Shown: positions 42,873-51,573, counted from the stretch's first letter. The stretch is 64,000 bases of DNA from Pseudomonas marginalis (GCF_024169655.1 NZ_JALJWV010000001.1:3973001-4037000), one strand, 5' to 3'. The notes: generated by a model not told the origin, from the letters alone. Program-made: numbers and translations.

Positions 42873-42981
42873 AACTGTCTCACTTAGTGGAACTATTAAT
42901 CACATCTGGCCTTATTTATCTCAAAATCACAACCTATAGACTGAACCCATCGAAACACACATCAACGCACACGAGGTCGAC

Positions 42982-43611
42982 ATGAAAATCACAGTAGTGG
43001 GTACCGGCAACATGGGTTCGGCGTTTGCCAAACAACTGTCGGCCGCTGGGCATATCGTTCGGATCACCGGGCGTGACATCGGCAAGGCCAGCACCCTGGC
43101 CGCGCAGTTCGTGAACGTCAGCGCCTACCCGGCGGCCGAGGCGTTGGCTGACAGCGACGTCGTGGTGGTTGCTACCGCCTATGAAGACGCTGTCAAGGCT
43201 CTGCAAAGCCTGGGCGACCTGACGGGCAAAGTGGTGATCGACATCACCAACCCGCTGAGCGCCGACTACATGTCGCTGACTATCGGGCATGTCACCAGCG
43301 CCAGCGAAGAAATCGCCAGGGCGCTGCCGCAGGCCCAGGTGGTGAAGGCCTTCAACACCCTGTTCGCCCAAGTGCTGGCCGACGGTCCGACCTTTGCCCA
43401 TGACCAGACCGGCAGTGTGTTTGTCGCCAGCGACAGCGAACGCGCCAAGCAGACCGCCATCGCCCTCGCGCACAGCCTGGGCTGGAACACGGTGGACGCC
43501 GGCGCACTGGTGAATGCCCGCTACCTGGAGCCATTGGCCGGGTTCAACATTTACCTGGGCTACGGCGCAGGCCTGGGCACCTCGATCGCGCCGGCCTGGC
43601 TGAGCAAATAA
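42982..43611 (+). CDS. NADPH-dependent reductase of the NpdG/F420-oxidoreductase family
   Basis: A 209-residue Rossmann protein. The dinucleotide site is MKITVVGTGNMGSAFAKQLS at the very start, with R/T at the second strand (ITGRDIGKA) typical of NADPH use. DITNPLS, VVKAFNTLFAQVL and VFVASDSERAKQT follow as in NpdG and Fsr relatives. Pseudomonads lack F420, so it probably reduces a flavin or quinone-like substrate. ATG at 42982 follows ACGAGG. First in a four-gene operon with ring-cleavage dioxygenase, esterase and DoxX. Confidence 0.82.
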   Translation: MKITVVGTGNMGSAFAKQLSAAGHIVRITGRDIGKASTLAAQFVNVSAYPAAEALADSDVVVVATAYEDAVKALQSLGDLTGKVVIDITNPLSADYMSLTIGHVTSASEEIARALPQAQVVKAFNTLFAQVLADGPTFAHDQTGSVFVASDSERAKQTAIALAHSLGWNTVDAGALVNARYLEPLAGFNIYLGYGAGLGTSIAPAWLSK

Positions 43612-43636
43612 CCCACGAACCGAGGCATCACGCACC

Positions 43637-44461
43637 ATGAACACGTCATTCCCGCTGTTGTTTGTGTCCCATGGTGCTCCGCTGTTTGCCATCGAGCCCG
43701 GCCAGGCAGGTCCACGCCTGGCCCAGCTCGGTCGTGAACTGCCACGCCCTGATGCCATCGTCATCCTTTCTCCGCACTGGATGACCCATGGCGAAGTCAG
43801 CGTGACGTCGAGCACCGCCCCGGCAACCCTTCACGATTTCGGTGGGTTTCCCGACGCGCTGTACCAGTTGCAGTATCCGGCGCCCGGCGCACCGGCACTG
43901 GCGGCGCACATCGTCGAGATGCTGCAGGACGCCGGCTGGAAATCCCGCCTGGATGCCCGCCGCGGCCTGGACCACGGCGCCTGGGTCCCGTTGTTGTATC
44001 TGGCACCGCACGCCGACATCCCCGTGGTTCAGGTGTCGATGCCCGCCAGCCTCGATACCCGCCAGGCGTGGAAACTGGGCCAGGCGCTCAAGCCTCTGCG
44101 GGAGATGAACGTATTGATCGTCGCATCCGGCAGCCTGACCCATAACCTGTATGAGTTCCGCAGTGCCTCCGGCCTCGGCGCCGACTACGTCAAGGCGTTC
44201 GCCGCCTGGACCGCAAAGACGCTGCAGGCAGGCAACACCGAGTTTTTACTGGACTACAAACAGCACGCACCGTCGGCTGAACGGGCCCACCCGACGGATG
44301 AGCATTTCCTGCCGCTGCTCATCGCCCTCGGCGCGGCCGGTGAACACTACGACACCCGCGTGCTGCAAGGCGGCGTGAGTTACGGCGTGCTGTCGATGGA
44401 CAGCTACCTGTTCTCGTCCGCCACCCCTCAACCTCATCAAGGCGTTACAGACCATGCGTGA
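43637..44461 (+). CDS. Class III extradiol dioxygenase, DODA/LigB type
   Basis: A 274-residue metal dioxygenase of the 4,5-DOPA dioxygenase (YgiD) family. Candidate metal ligands: His in FVSHGAPLF, His in ILSPHWMTHG, the conserved LDHGAWVPL, and the acid-base His in ASGSLTHNLYEF. It would open a catechol or hydroquinone ring. It starts 25 bp after the reductase and its stop overlaps the esterase start by eight bases. The substrate is unknown; ring-cleavage detoxification of catechols is suggested by the operon. Confidence 0.86.
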   Translation: MNTSFPLLFVSHGAPLFAIEPGQAGPRLAQLGRELPRPDAIVILSPHWMTHGEVSVTSSTAPATLHDFGGFPDALYQLQYPAPGAPALAAHIVEMLQDAGWKSRLDARRGLDHGAWVPLLYLAPHADIPVVQVSMPASLDTRQAWKLGQALKPLREMNVLIVASGSLTHNLYEFRSASGLGADYVKAFAAWTAKTLQAGNTEFLLDYKQHAPSAERAHPTDEHFLPLLIALGAAGEHYDTRVLQGGVSYGVLSMDSYLFSSATPQPHQGVTDHA

Positions 44462-45125
44462 TACCCATTTTTCCGACGTCTGCCGCGAGCCACAGACCGG
44501 CCTGTCTTTGCGCAAGGGCGGCAACACAACCGCGCCCAAGGCCCGCTTGATTCTGCTGCATGGCGTGGGTTCCAACGAAGCGCACCTGGCGCCCCTGGCC
44601 GATGCATTGCCTGAGGCGCTGGAAGTGATCCTGTTGCGCGGCCCGCTGCAAATCGGCCCACAGGGTTTTGCCTGGTATCAGGTGAACTTCACCAGCAACG
44701 GCCCCTCGTTCAACCAGGAACAGGCTGAATCCAGCCGGCAACTGTTGAGCCGCTTCATTGATGCGCTGCCAGCGATGCCGACCGTGATCGCTGGCTTCAG
44801 CCAGGGCGGCATCATGAGCGCCAGCGTAGGGCTCACCGAGCCTGAACAGGTAGCCGGTTTTGCCCTGTTGAGCGGGCGCATGTTGCGCGAGCTTGAGCCA
44901 CGCATCGCCTCCGCCGAGAGGCTAAAATCCGTGCGAGCATTCATCGCGCATGGTTATCAGGATAACGTTCTACCCGTCGCATGGGCGCAGGAGGCCGATA
45001 CCTGGCTGGAACGGATCGGCGTCGTCCATGAAACCCATTTCTACAACATGGCCCACGAGATCGTCGCGCAGGAACTGGCGGATTTTTCTCAATGGCTGAC
45101 TCAAACCTTGCCGCTTTCTCACTAA
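44454..45125 (+). CDS. Phospholipase/carboxylesterase-family alpha/beta hydrolase
   Basis: A 223-residue esterase: RLILLHGVGSNEAHLAPLADAL (oxyanion), nucleophile Ser in IAGFSQGGIMSASVG, acid in HGYQDNVLPVAWA and His in NMAHEIVAQE. This is the COG0400 family, which includes MhqD of Bacillus subtilis. In aromatic contexts it could hydrolyse esters or lactones formed after ring cleavage. It overlaps the dioxygenase gene by eight bases (translational coupling) and lies 18 bp before doxX. Confidence 0.86.
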   Translation: MRDTHFSDVCREPQTGLSLRKGGNTTAPKARLILLHGVGSNEAHLAPLADALPEALEVILLRGPLQIGPQGFAWYQVNFTSNGPSFNQEQAESSRQLLSRFIDALPAMPTVIAGFSQGGIMSASVGLTEPEQVAGFALLSGRMLRELEPRIASAERLKSVRAFIAHGYQDNVLPVAWAQEADTWLERIGVVHETHFYNMAHEIVAQELADFSQWLTQTLPLSH

Positions 45126-45143
45126 ACAAAAAGGAACTGCACC

Positions 45144-45545
45144 ATGATCGACTACCGTACTGCTCCCTATGCCGCCTTCGTTTTACGCCTTGCCTTGGGC
45201 ATCATGTTCATCGCCCACGGCCTGACCAAAGTGCTGGTGTTTACCCCCGCCGGCACCGCAGGCTTTTTTGAATCCATCGGTTTCCCAGGCTTTCTGGCCT
45301 ACCCGGTCATGGCCTTTGAAGTGATCGGCGGCCTGATGCTGGTACTGGGCATCTACGCGCGCTGGATCGCCGCCCTGGCCGTGGTTCAGTTGTTTGTCGC
45401 CGCCACCGTACACTTCGGCAACGGCTGGAGCTTCACCAACGCCAATGGCGGCTGGGAATATCCGATCTACCTGTGCGTCACCGCGTTGGTCGTCGCGCTG
45501 CTGGGTGACGGTGCCTTTGCCGCGAAGTCCTCCAGCAAAGCCTGA
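45144..45545 (+). CDS. DoxX-family membrane protein
   Basis: A 133-residue protein with four hydrophobic segments: APYAAFVLRLALGIMFIAHG, VMAFEVIGGLMLVLGIYARW, IAALAVVQLFVAATVHFGNGW and IYLCVTALVVALLGDG. The LRLxxGxxFxxHGxxK pattern is the DoxX signature. DoxX members are quinone-linked in thiosulfate oxidation, or act in redox stress defence (CatD/MhqP in Bacillus). Final gene of the operon begun at 42982; GGAACTGCACC precedes the ATG. Confidence 0.87.
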   Translation: MIDYRTAPYAAFVLRLALGIMFIAHGLTKVLVFTPAGTAGFFESIGFPGFLAYPVMAFEVIGGLMLVLGIYARWIAALAVVQLFVAATVHFGNGWSFTNANGGWEYPIYLCVTALVVALLGDGAFAAKSSSKA

Positions 45546-45611
45546 TCGACTCGACTCAGACCCGCCGATGCTCCGTAAAAGCGGGCGCGTCGGCAGTTTG
45601 CGTTGGGCCGT

Positions 45612-46493
45612 TCAGGTCAGGCGCAACGACATGAAACTGACAAACGCCTTGATCTTCGGCAACGGCTGGCGGCTGGACGGCCAGAGGATGCTGAAGGTGC
45701 GGTGGTCGCTGAGGTGACGGTCGAGCAGCGGCACCAAGCGCCCGGCGGCAATCGCTTGTTCGACGAAAAAATCCGGCAGGCACGCGATGCCAAGCCCCGC
45801 CTCGGCCATGGCGAGCAACGGTTCGATCGCATTGGCCGTGGCGGACTGCCCCAGCTCAACGCTTTGCTGGCCGTTTTTTACCACCAGAGGCCAAGGGTCA
45901 AGCTTACCGCTGGTGGGATAGCGGTAACGCAGGCACGAATGGCTGGACAGCTCCGCCGGCCGTGAGGGCACCCCGCGAGTCGACAGATAGCCGGGAGACG
46001 CCACCAGGCGATGGCTGTAGCCGTTCAGCGTGCGCATCATCAAGCGCGAATCCTGAACTTCGCCGATGCGCATCACCGCATCAAACCCCTCCTCGATGAC
46101 GTTGACCAATCGGTCGCTGAACTCCAGTTCGAGCTCGATCTCCGGATAGGCCTGCTGAAACGCAATCAAGTGTGGCATCAGGCGCATGCCCAACTGCGGC
46201 AAACCAAGGCGCAACTTGCCTTGGGGCTTGCCGGCGGCCTGGGTGAGTTCACGCTTGGCCACTTCGTACTCGGCAAAGATCCGATGGCAACGTTCCAGAA
46301 ACAGGCTGCCTTCGGACGTCAGCGTAATGGCGCGGGTAGAGCGGTGAAACAAGCGCACGCCCAACTCTTCTTCCAGCCGTGCCACCGCCTTGCCAACCGC
46401 CGAGGACGATACCCCGGTGCGGCGTCCGGCCTCGGTAAAGCTGCGGGTTTGCGCGGCCTGTACGAATGCGCCGAGCGCTCCAAAATGATCCAT
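45612..46493 (-). CDS. LysR-family regulator, divergent from the flavoenzyme/TIM-barrel operon
   Basis: A 293-residue LysR protein: MDHFGALGAFVQAAQTRSFTEAGRRTGVSSSAVGKAVARLEEELG, LFHRSTRAITLTSEG. Effector domain IELELEFSDRLVNVIEEGFDAVMRIGE. ATG at 46493 has GAGG seven bases upstream; the frame also contains a GTG at 46499. It is divergent from the luciferase-like gene at 46651, with a 157-bp intergenic region. Likely controls that operon. Confidence 0.86.
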   Translation of the reverse strand: MDHFGALGAFVQAAQTRSFTEAGRRTGVSSSAVGKAVARLEEELGVRLFHRSTRAITLTSEGSLFLERCHRIFAEYEVAKRELTQAAGKPQGKLRLGLPQLGMRLMPHLIAFQQAYPEIELELEFSDRLVNVIEEGFDAVMRIGEVQDSRLMMRTLNGYSHRLVASPGYLSTRGVPSRPAELSSHSCLRYRYPTSGKLDPWPLVVKNGQQSVELGQSATANAIEPLLAMAEAGLGIACLPDFFVEQAIAAGRLVPLLDRHLSDHRTFSILWPSSRQPLPKIKAFVSFMSLRLT

Positions 46494-46650
46494 GGCCACC
46501 TCAGGTTATTTGAGCGTTTTATTCACAAATGATCGGAACTTCATCCTATTTTTCTTTCGAATCATACAACTTATAGTCGGCGCAATCGTGACTTCAACCG
46601 CTGCAATGCTCAGCGAAGCCACCGCCGTCCGACTCTACGAGACTCCTCGA

Positions 46651-47667
46651 ATGACCTCGATGCCGTCCAACCTCGTGCTTGCGCCCGAGCTCAAGCAACA
46701 CCCCGGCTATGCTCGCGTGTTCCAGCCCGGCCACTTGACCTTCGGCTTTATCGCACCGCTGGAAAGCTACCCCAACAGCCCTGGCCCGACCCTGCAGGAC
46801 CACGCGCATATGGCGCAAAAAGTCGATGAGGCGGGGTTTTCTGCCATCTGGCTGCGAGACGTGCCCTTCTACGACCCGAACTTCGGTGACGTCGGCCAAA
46901 TCCTCGACCCACTGGTCTACGCCGGCTTCCTCGCCGCCGTGACCCAGGACATTGCGATTGGTACCGCTGGCATCGTCTTGCCGCTACGCGATCCGCTGAT
47001 TGTGGCCAAGCAGGCAGCAAGCGTCGATCAATTGCTCGGCGGGCGTTTCATCATGGGCCTTGCCACCGGCGACAGGCCGGTGGAATACCCCGCTTTCGGC
47101 CTCGACTTCGACAACCGCGCCGAACGATTTCGGGATGCACTGGCGATCATTCGCGCCACCACGCAAACCCACTGGGCCACCCACACGTCGCGTTTCTATG
47201 GGCAATTGAACGGCGATATCGACCTGGTGCCCAAAGCCTTCGGCGCGCGCATGCCCACGATTATCGTGGGCCAGGCCGGGCAGTCGCTGGAGTGGATCGC
47301 GCAGCACACCGACGGCATTCTTTCGTACATTTCCAACCCGGCATTGATCCCGCAGATCATCGAGCGCTGGCGCGCCGCCTGCGGCCCCAACGTCTACAAG
47401 GCGTATGGCTACGGCACGCTGTTCGACCTGGACCGTGATCCCGACCATCCGCTGCAGGCGGGGCGCGTGCTGCGTGCCGGTCGAAACAGCCTGATCGAAC
47501 ACTGGAAACGCCAGCAGGACCAGGGGGTCGGTCACGTTGCCCTGCACTTCAAGCCCCAGCACCGCCCGGCCGCGGAAGTCATCGACGAGCTCGGTGAATA
47601 CCTGCTGCCGCACTTTCCCAGCGCCGTCTTACCCGTCGAGCCATCGCCAGCACAGGCCCACTCATGA
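46651..47667 (+). CDS. Luciferase-like (LLM) flavin oxidoreductase, TIGR03571-like
   Basis: A 338-residue LLM-class monooxygenase-like protein. LTFGFIAPLESYPNSPGPTL at the N-terminus, EAGFSAIWLRDVPFYDPNFGDVGQILDPL, IAIGTAGIVLPLRDPLIVAKQAASVDQLLGGRFIMGLATGDRP and PTIIVGQAGQSLEWIAQHTDGILSY mark the FMN/F420 barrel. Start choice: ATG at 46651 fits the family; the frame is open back to 46492, across a likely promoter. It overlaps the next gene by ATGA. It probably uses FMNH2 and O2 on an unknown substrate, or reduces one. Confidence 0.83.
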   Translation: MTSMPSNLVLAPELKQHPGYARVFQPGHLTFGFIAPLESYPNSPGPTLQDHAHMAQKVDEAGFSAIWLRDVPFYDPNFGDVGQILDPLVYAGFLAAVTQDIAIGTAGIVLPLRDPLIVAKQAASVDQLLGGRFIMGLATGDRPVEYPAFGLDFDNRAERFRDALAIIRATTQTHWATHTSRFYGQLNGDIDLVPKAFGARMPTIIVGQAGQSLEWIAQHTDGILSYISNPALIPQIIERWRAACGPNVYKAYGYGTLFDLDRDPDHPLQAGRVLRAGRNSLIEHWKRQQDQGVGHVALHFKPQHRPAAEVIDELGEYLLPHFPSAVLPVEPSPAQAHS

Positions 47668-48464
47668 ATCGCACGTTGCATCATATGGATTTCATCTTCC
47701 AGACCACCCTGGGCACCTATCCCTTGGCCGCGCAATGCGAAATGCTCGCCGAGCTCGGCTATCAGGGCATGACCATGTCCGCGTGGAGCAAAGACCTGAA
47801 GTCGATCCCCCAAGTAAAACCTGCGTGGGGCCTAGATGTGGGCGCGGTGTACCTGATCTATCGCAAGGGTCTCGAAGCCGTTGTGATCAATGTGTTCGAG
47901 ACCCTCGAAGGCTGCAGCACCATCGAATTGGCCCTGCATTCCGGCGACGACGTCACGAACTTTGATCGCCGGATGCTCGAGCGCCTATTGCCGATCTGCG
48001 AGCGCCGTGGGTTGGAGATCAACCTTTACCCACACGCACGTTATGGCCTGCAAACCACCACTCAAGCGGTGGCGTTGTGCAAGGAATTCAATCATCCGCG
48101 CTTGAACATCGTCTTCAACGGTTACCACTGGTACGCAATGGAGGAAAAGGCCCTGGAGCAGCGCCTCGACGCCCTGTGGCCATGGCTCAAACAGGTGAAC
48201 ATCGCCGGCACGCGTCGCTCCCCACTCGGCTGGGGCGGCCTGGCCACCATCGAACCGTTGGATGAGGGTGAAATGGACAACTTCGTGCTGCTCGGCGCCC
48301 TCGAACGTCGGGGCTTTGCAGGACGCTTCGGCGTGCTTGGCTGGGAAAGCATGGGCGGTGACGTCTACGGCAATCTGCGCCGCTCCGTCACGGCCTTCCG
48401 CTCCATGGAACAGCGCTTGACCGCCCACCCCGAATGGGCCGTCCTCGCCGACGCGCCTTACTGA
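47664..48464 (+). CDS. Xylose-isomerase-like TIM-barrel protein (paralogue 1)
   Basis: A 266-residue protein of the sugar phosphate isomerase/epimerase (AP endonuclease 2-like) fold. Marks: YPLAAQCEMLAELGYQGMTMS, VFETLEGCSTIELALHSG, LLPICERRGLEINLYPHARY, LNIVFNGYHWYAMEEK and WPWLKQVNIAGTRRS with a metal-site pattern (E, H, H). It lies between the two LLM genes and next to a paralogue. Reaction unknown: hydroxypyruvate- or inosose-type isomerisation are family options. Confidence 0.8.
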   Translation: MNRTLHHMDFIFQTTLGTYPLAAQCEMLAELGYQGMTMSAWSKDLKSIPQVKPAWGLDVGAVYLIYRKGLEAVVINVFETLEGCSTIELALHSGDDVTNFDRRMLERLLPICERRGLEINLYPHARYGLQTTTQAVALCKEFNHPRLNIVFNGYHWYAMEEKALEQRLDALWPWLKQVNIAGTRRSPLGWGGLATIEPLDEGEMDNFVLLGALERRGFAGRFGVLGWESMGGDVYGNLRRSVTAFRSMEQRLTAHPEWAVLADAPY

Positions 48465-48479
48465 GTCAGGAGAGCCGCC

Positions 48480-49286
48480 ATGACTCATCGTATCCATGCA
48501 CTTGACTCGTTCTTTTACTCGTCCATGGGCGTGTATGCCTTCCAGACCCAGTGCGAAATGCTTGCCGAACTCGGCTATGACGGCATTACCGTCGCGGCCT
48601 GGGGCGGCACACCGCTGACCGATCTCTCGCTGCTGCCGAACGTGCCACAACAACATGGCCTGCGGATCGAAGGGCTGTACCTGGTGCTGCATGAAGGACG
48701 CAACGACGCGCTGATCCAACGCCTGGTCGAAACGGTCGAAGGCGTCGAACTGATAGAGCTGGCCGTGCAGACGTCGGTCAACGGCCACCCCGCGATCATG
48801 CGCTTCATCGAATCGCTGCTGCCGATTGCCGAACGTCGCGGCTTACGCATCGCGTTGTATCCGCACTTGCACCACGTGACCCAGACCACCGCGCAGGTGG
48901 TCGAGATCTGCCAGCACTTCGCACACCCGCGCCTGGGCGCTTCGTTTAACGGCTACCACTGGTACGCCAGCCAGGAAGGCGAATTGGAGCAACGTCTGGC
49001 GGCAATGAAGCCCTATCTGATGCAAGTGGTCACCTCCGGCAGCGCGCTGTCGCAACTGGGTTGGGGTGGCGTGGCCACCATGGAGCCCGTTGATCGGGGC
49101 GAGATGGACAACTTCGCGCTGATCGCAGCCCTCAATCGCGTCGGTTACACCGGCAGCCTTGGCGTGCTCGGCTGGGATTACGGCGGTGACATTTATCTCA
49201 AGCTGCAGCGCTGCCTGGCCACCCTGCGCGATATCGACCAACGCCTGGAACACCACCCTTCCTGGGCGGACTTCCCACTCAAATAG
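48480..49286 (+). CDS. Xylose-isomerase-like TIM-barrel protein (paralogue 2)
   Basis: A 268-residue sister of the previous gene: TQCEMLAELGYDGITVAAWGG, VETVEGVELIELAVQTS, LLPIAERRGLRIALYPHLHH, LGASFNGYHWYASQEG and LGWGGVATMEPVDRGEMDNF align block by block. The two diverge most in the N-terminal active-site loop, so they may differ in substrate rather than be redundant. Starts 15 bp after the first and 34 bp before the second LLM gene. Both lack signal peptides. Confidence 0.8.
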   Translation: MTHRIHALDSFFYSSMGVYAFQTQCEMLAELGYDGITVAAWGGTPLTDLSLLPNVPQQHGLRIEGLYLVLHEGRNDALIQRLVETVEGVELIELAVQTSVNGHPAIMRFIESLLPIAERRGLRIALYPHLHHVTQTTAQVVEICQHFAHPRLGASFNGYHWYASQEGELEQRLAAMKPYLMQVVTSGSALSQLGWGGVATMEPVDRGEMDNFALIAALNRVGYTGSLGVLGWDYGGDIYLKLQRCLATLRDIDQRLEHHPSWADFPLK

Positions 49287-49320
49287 TGGCCTGTCCAATC
49301 ACCTTGAAACGGAGCCTGCA

Positions 49321-50304
49321 ATGACAGCCTTGTCTGTGCTTGACCTGATGATGATCGGCGAGGACAAAACCTTCGCCCAAACCCTGGATGAAGCGGTCGC
49401 CCTGGCGCGACATGTGGAAACCCACGGCTACAAACGCTACTGGATCGCCGAGCACCATGACTTGCCGGGCATCGCCTCGTCGGCAACCAGCCTGCTTATC
49501 CAACACCTGGCGGCGAACACCACAACCCTGCGCGTGGGAGCCGGCGGCATCATGCTGCCCAATCATTCGCCGCTGATGGTGGCCGAACATTTCGGCACCC
49601 TGGACACCCTGTTCCCCGGGCGCATCGACCTCGGAATCGGTCGCGCACCGGGCTCAGCCGGACCGGCGATCCGGGCATTGCGCGGCGATGCCTCCGAGCG
49701 CGACTTCACCCAGGACATCCGCCAACTGACCGACTACCTGGCCGATGAAGGTCGTCAGCCTGTAAGGGCGATCCCCGGCAAACACAATGTCCCTCTCTGG
49801 CTATTGGGCTCGAGCCTGAACAGTGCCGAACTCGCGGCAAAATCAGGGCTGCCTTATGCGTTCGCCTCGCACTTCGCCCCGCATTACCTGATGGATGCCA
49901 TTGCGTATTACCGCCACAACTTCCGTCCCAGCGCCACGTTGCAGCAACCCTATGTGATTGTGGGCGCCAATGTCTTCGCCGCGCCCACTCGCGCTGAAGG
50001 CGAGTACCTGGCCAGTTCTCACCGCCAGTGGGTCAGCCGCCTATATGCAGGCAAACCGGGCCCCCTGCCACGGCCCGAAGAAGGGTATATGGAGAGACTT
50101 GCCGAACGCGACCGCTACAGCCTGGCCCAGGCAATGGCCTGTACCGCGGTGGGTGACCAGCAGGATGTGAGCGATTGGCTGCGCCGGTTCATCGACACCA
50201 CCCAGGCTGACGAGGTGATGATCGACGCGCGGATCTATGATCCCCAAGCACGCTGCCGCTCCTACCAACTGGCCGCCGAATCGATTGCGGACTTATTGGA
50301 CTGA
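49321..50304 (+). CDS. Luciferase-like (LLM) flavin oxidoreductase, MsnO8-like
   Basis: A 327-residue LLM-class enzyme: SVLDLMMIGEDKTFAQTLDEAV, YKRYWIAEHHDLPGIASSAT, LRVGAGGIMLPNHSPLMVAEHFGTLDTLFPGRIDLGIGRAPG and PLWLLGSSLNSAELAAKSGLPYAFASHF are typical of the TIGR03558 group. It is distinct from the first LLM gene of this operon (TIGR03571-like). Final gene before the convergent hairpin at 50337-50397. It probably acts on the product of the preceding enzymes; this is inference. Confidence 0.83.
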   Translation: MTALSVLDLMMIGEDKTFAQTLDEAVALARHVETHGYKRYWIAEHHDLPGIASSATSLLIQHLAANTTTLRVGAGGIMLPNHSPLMVAEHFGTLDTLFPGRIDLGIGRAPGSAGPAIRALRGDASERDFTQDIRQLTDYLADEGRQPVRAIPGKHNVPLWLLGSSLNSAELAAKSGLPYAFASHFAPHYLMDAIAYYRHNFRPSATLQQPYVIVGANVFAAPTRAEGEYLASSHRQWVSRLYAGKPGPLPRPEEGYMERLAERDRYSLAQAMACTAVGDQQDVSDWLRRFIDTTQADEVMIDARIYDPQARCRSYQLAAESIADLLD

Positions 50305-50336
50305 TGCCGCTGGTGGCACTCAGCCTGCCGCTGAAA

Positions 50337-50397
50337 CGCCTCAATAGCGCAACCCGCCTTGAGGCGTCGTCAATCACTCAACCCGGTTGACGACGCC
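50337..50397. terminator. Overlapping hairpins between convergent operons
   Basis: Hairpin A: CGCCTCAA (50337-50344) with TTGAGGCG (50359-50366). Hairpin B: GGCGTCGTCAA (50363-50373) with TTGACGACGCC (50387-50397). They share 50363-50366, so only one can form at a time. Position between the LLM gene (plus) and the glycerol-dehydrogenase-like gene (minus) suggests bidirectional termination, but there is no T run. Confidence 0.55.
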
Positions 50398-50410
50398 GGC
50401 GCGCTGGAAA

Positions 50411-51535
50411 CTAGTGCGCACACTTCTTCTGTTTAAAGGCGCGCAACATTGCATCCGTTGCCACTATGGCGTCATAGACCAGATTGGGCGTGACCGTAAA
50501 CGGCATGTTGTGAATCGTGTCGTTTTTATCACAGGCCACCTCAGCCACCTTGCGCCACTCCTCCTCTTTGAAGGTCTTCAGGCCCAGGTCCTCCAGTGTC
50601 AACGGCAAGCCGACTGCAATCGCAATATCCACGACCTCCTCGATCTCCTCCATGGAGGCAGCTTCCATCACCAGTTGCGTGAACAGGCCAAATACCACCT
50701 TTTCACCATGCTGTGCGCCATGGAGATCATGCACGGTGGTCATCCCGTTATGAATCGCATGCGCCGCCGCGCAGCCGCCCGACTCGGCCCCCACCGCAGA
50801 CATGTAAATGGTCGCCTCAATGGTATTTTCCAGCGCAGACGTAATGACTTTATTCTCAACGGCATAAGCCGCCTGCGCCGAGTATTTCTTGATGGTTTCA
50901 TAGCAGGTTTGGGCAATCGCAAAACCAATCAATGTCGGCTTCAACATGTTCCCGTCATTGCCCAGTATCAGGTTGTCGCGTTGCGCGGCAAAACAGGCTC
51001 TGGCCTCAAAGTAGGTGGCCAAGCCATCCCCTACGCCAGCCGCAAAAAATCGCGCTGGCTGTTCTGCCAGAACCCGCGTGTCCGCCAACACCACGTCAGG
51101 ATTCTTGGATAAAAACAAGTAGCGATTGAACGTATCGTCGTCATTGTAAATCACTGAAATCGCCGTGCATGGCGCATCCGTAGAGGCGAGCGTCGGCACG
51201 ATCAATACCGGTTTTCCCAAGAAATGCGCGGCCGCCTTGGCCGTATCAAGGGTCTTGCCGCCGCCGATACCGACAATGTAGTCAAAGTTACGGGCAGCCT
51301 GAACGTGCTTATCGATTTCACTGTCCGAACATTGCCCGCCAAACACGACCAGTTCAGCCGCCTGTTCATTCGTGAATCCCGGCAAGGCTTTCTCATGAAC
51401 GCGGTTAACAATGAACTGATCACAAATCAAATACGCATTGGCCCCATACGGTTTGCCATGCAGGGATAAATCCATTAATGCGTCGGCCTGCAGCAGGAAT
51501 TTAGCTGGCGATGCAATGCCCTTGGTAATATTCAT
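50411..51535 (-). CDS. Glycerol dehydrogenase-like iron-containing alcohol dehydrogenase (GldA-like)
   Basis: A 374-residue NAD-dependent polyol dehydrogenase. FDYIVGIGGGKTLDTAKAAAH is the NAD site, VPTLASTDAPCTAISVIYND the substrate loop, GVGDGLATYFEARAC includes the metal Asp, and AAHAIHNGMT plus GAQHGEKVVFGLF supply two His. These match GldA. The N-terminus MNITKGIASPAKFLLQADAL agrees with start 51535; a GTG at 51550 is an alternative. Last gene of the sigma-54-controlled set, 38 bp after a diol dehydrogenase. GldA-type enzymes also oxidise 1,2-propanediol and 2,3-butanediol. Confidence 0.88.
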   Translation of the reverse strand: MNITKGIASPAKFLLQADALMDLSLHGKPYGANAYLICDQFIVNRVHEKALPGFTNEQAAELVVFGGQCSDSEIDKHVQAARNFDYIVGIGGGKTLDTAKAAAHFLGKPVLIVPTLASTDAPCTAISVIYNDDDTFNRYLFLSKNPDVVLADTRVLAEQPARFFAAGVGDGLATYFEARACFAAQRDNLILGNDGNMLKPTLIGFAIAQTCYETIKKYSAQAAYAVENKVITSALENTIEATIYMSAVGAESGGCAAAHAIHNGMTTVHDLHGAQHGEKVVFGLFTQLVMEAASMEEIEEVVDIAIAVGLPLTLEDLGLKTFKEEEWRKVAEVACDKNDTIHNMPFTVTPNLVYDAIVATDAMLRAFKQKKCAH

Positions 51536-51573
51536 CTCATCTACCCTCACGTTGTACTTGGCGCCTTAAGCGC

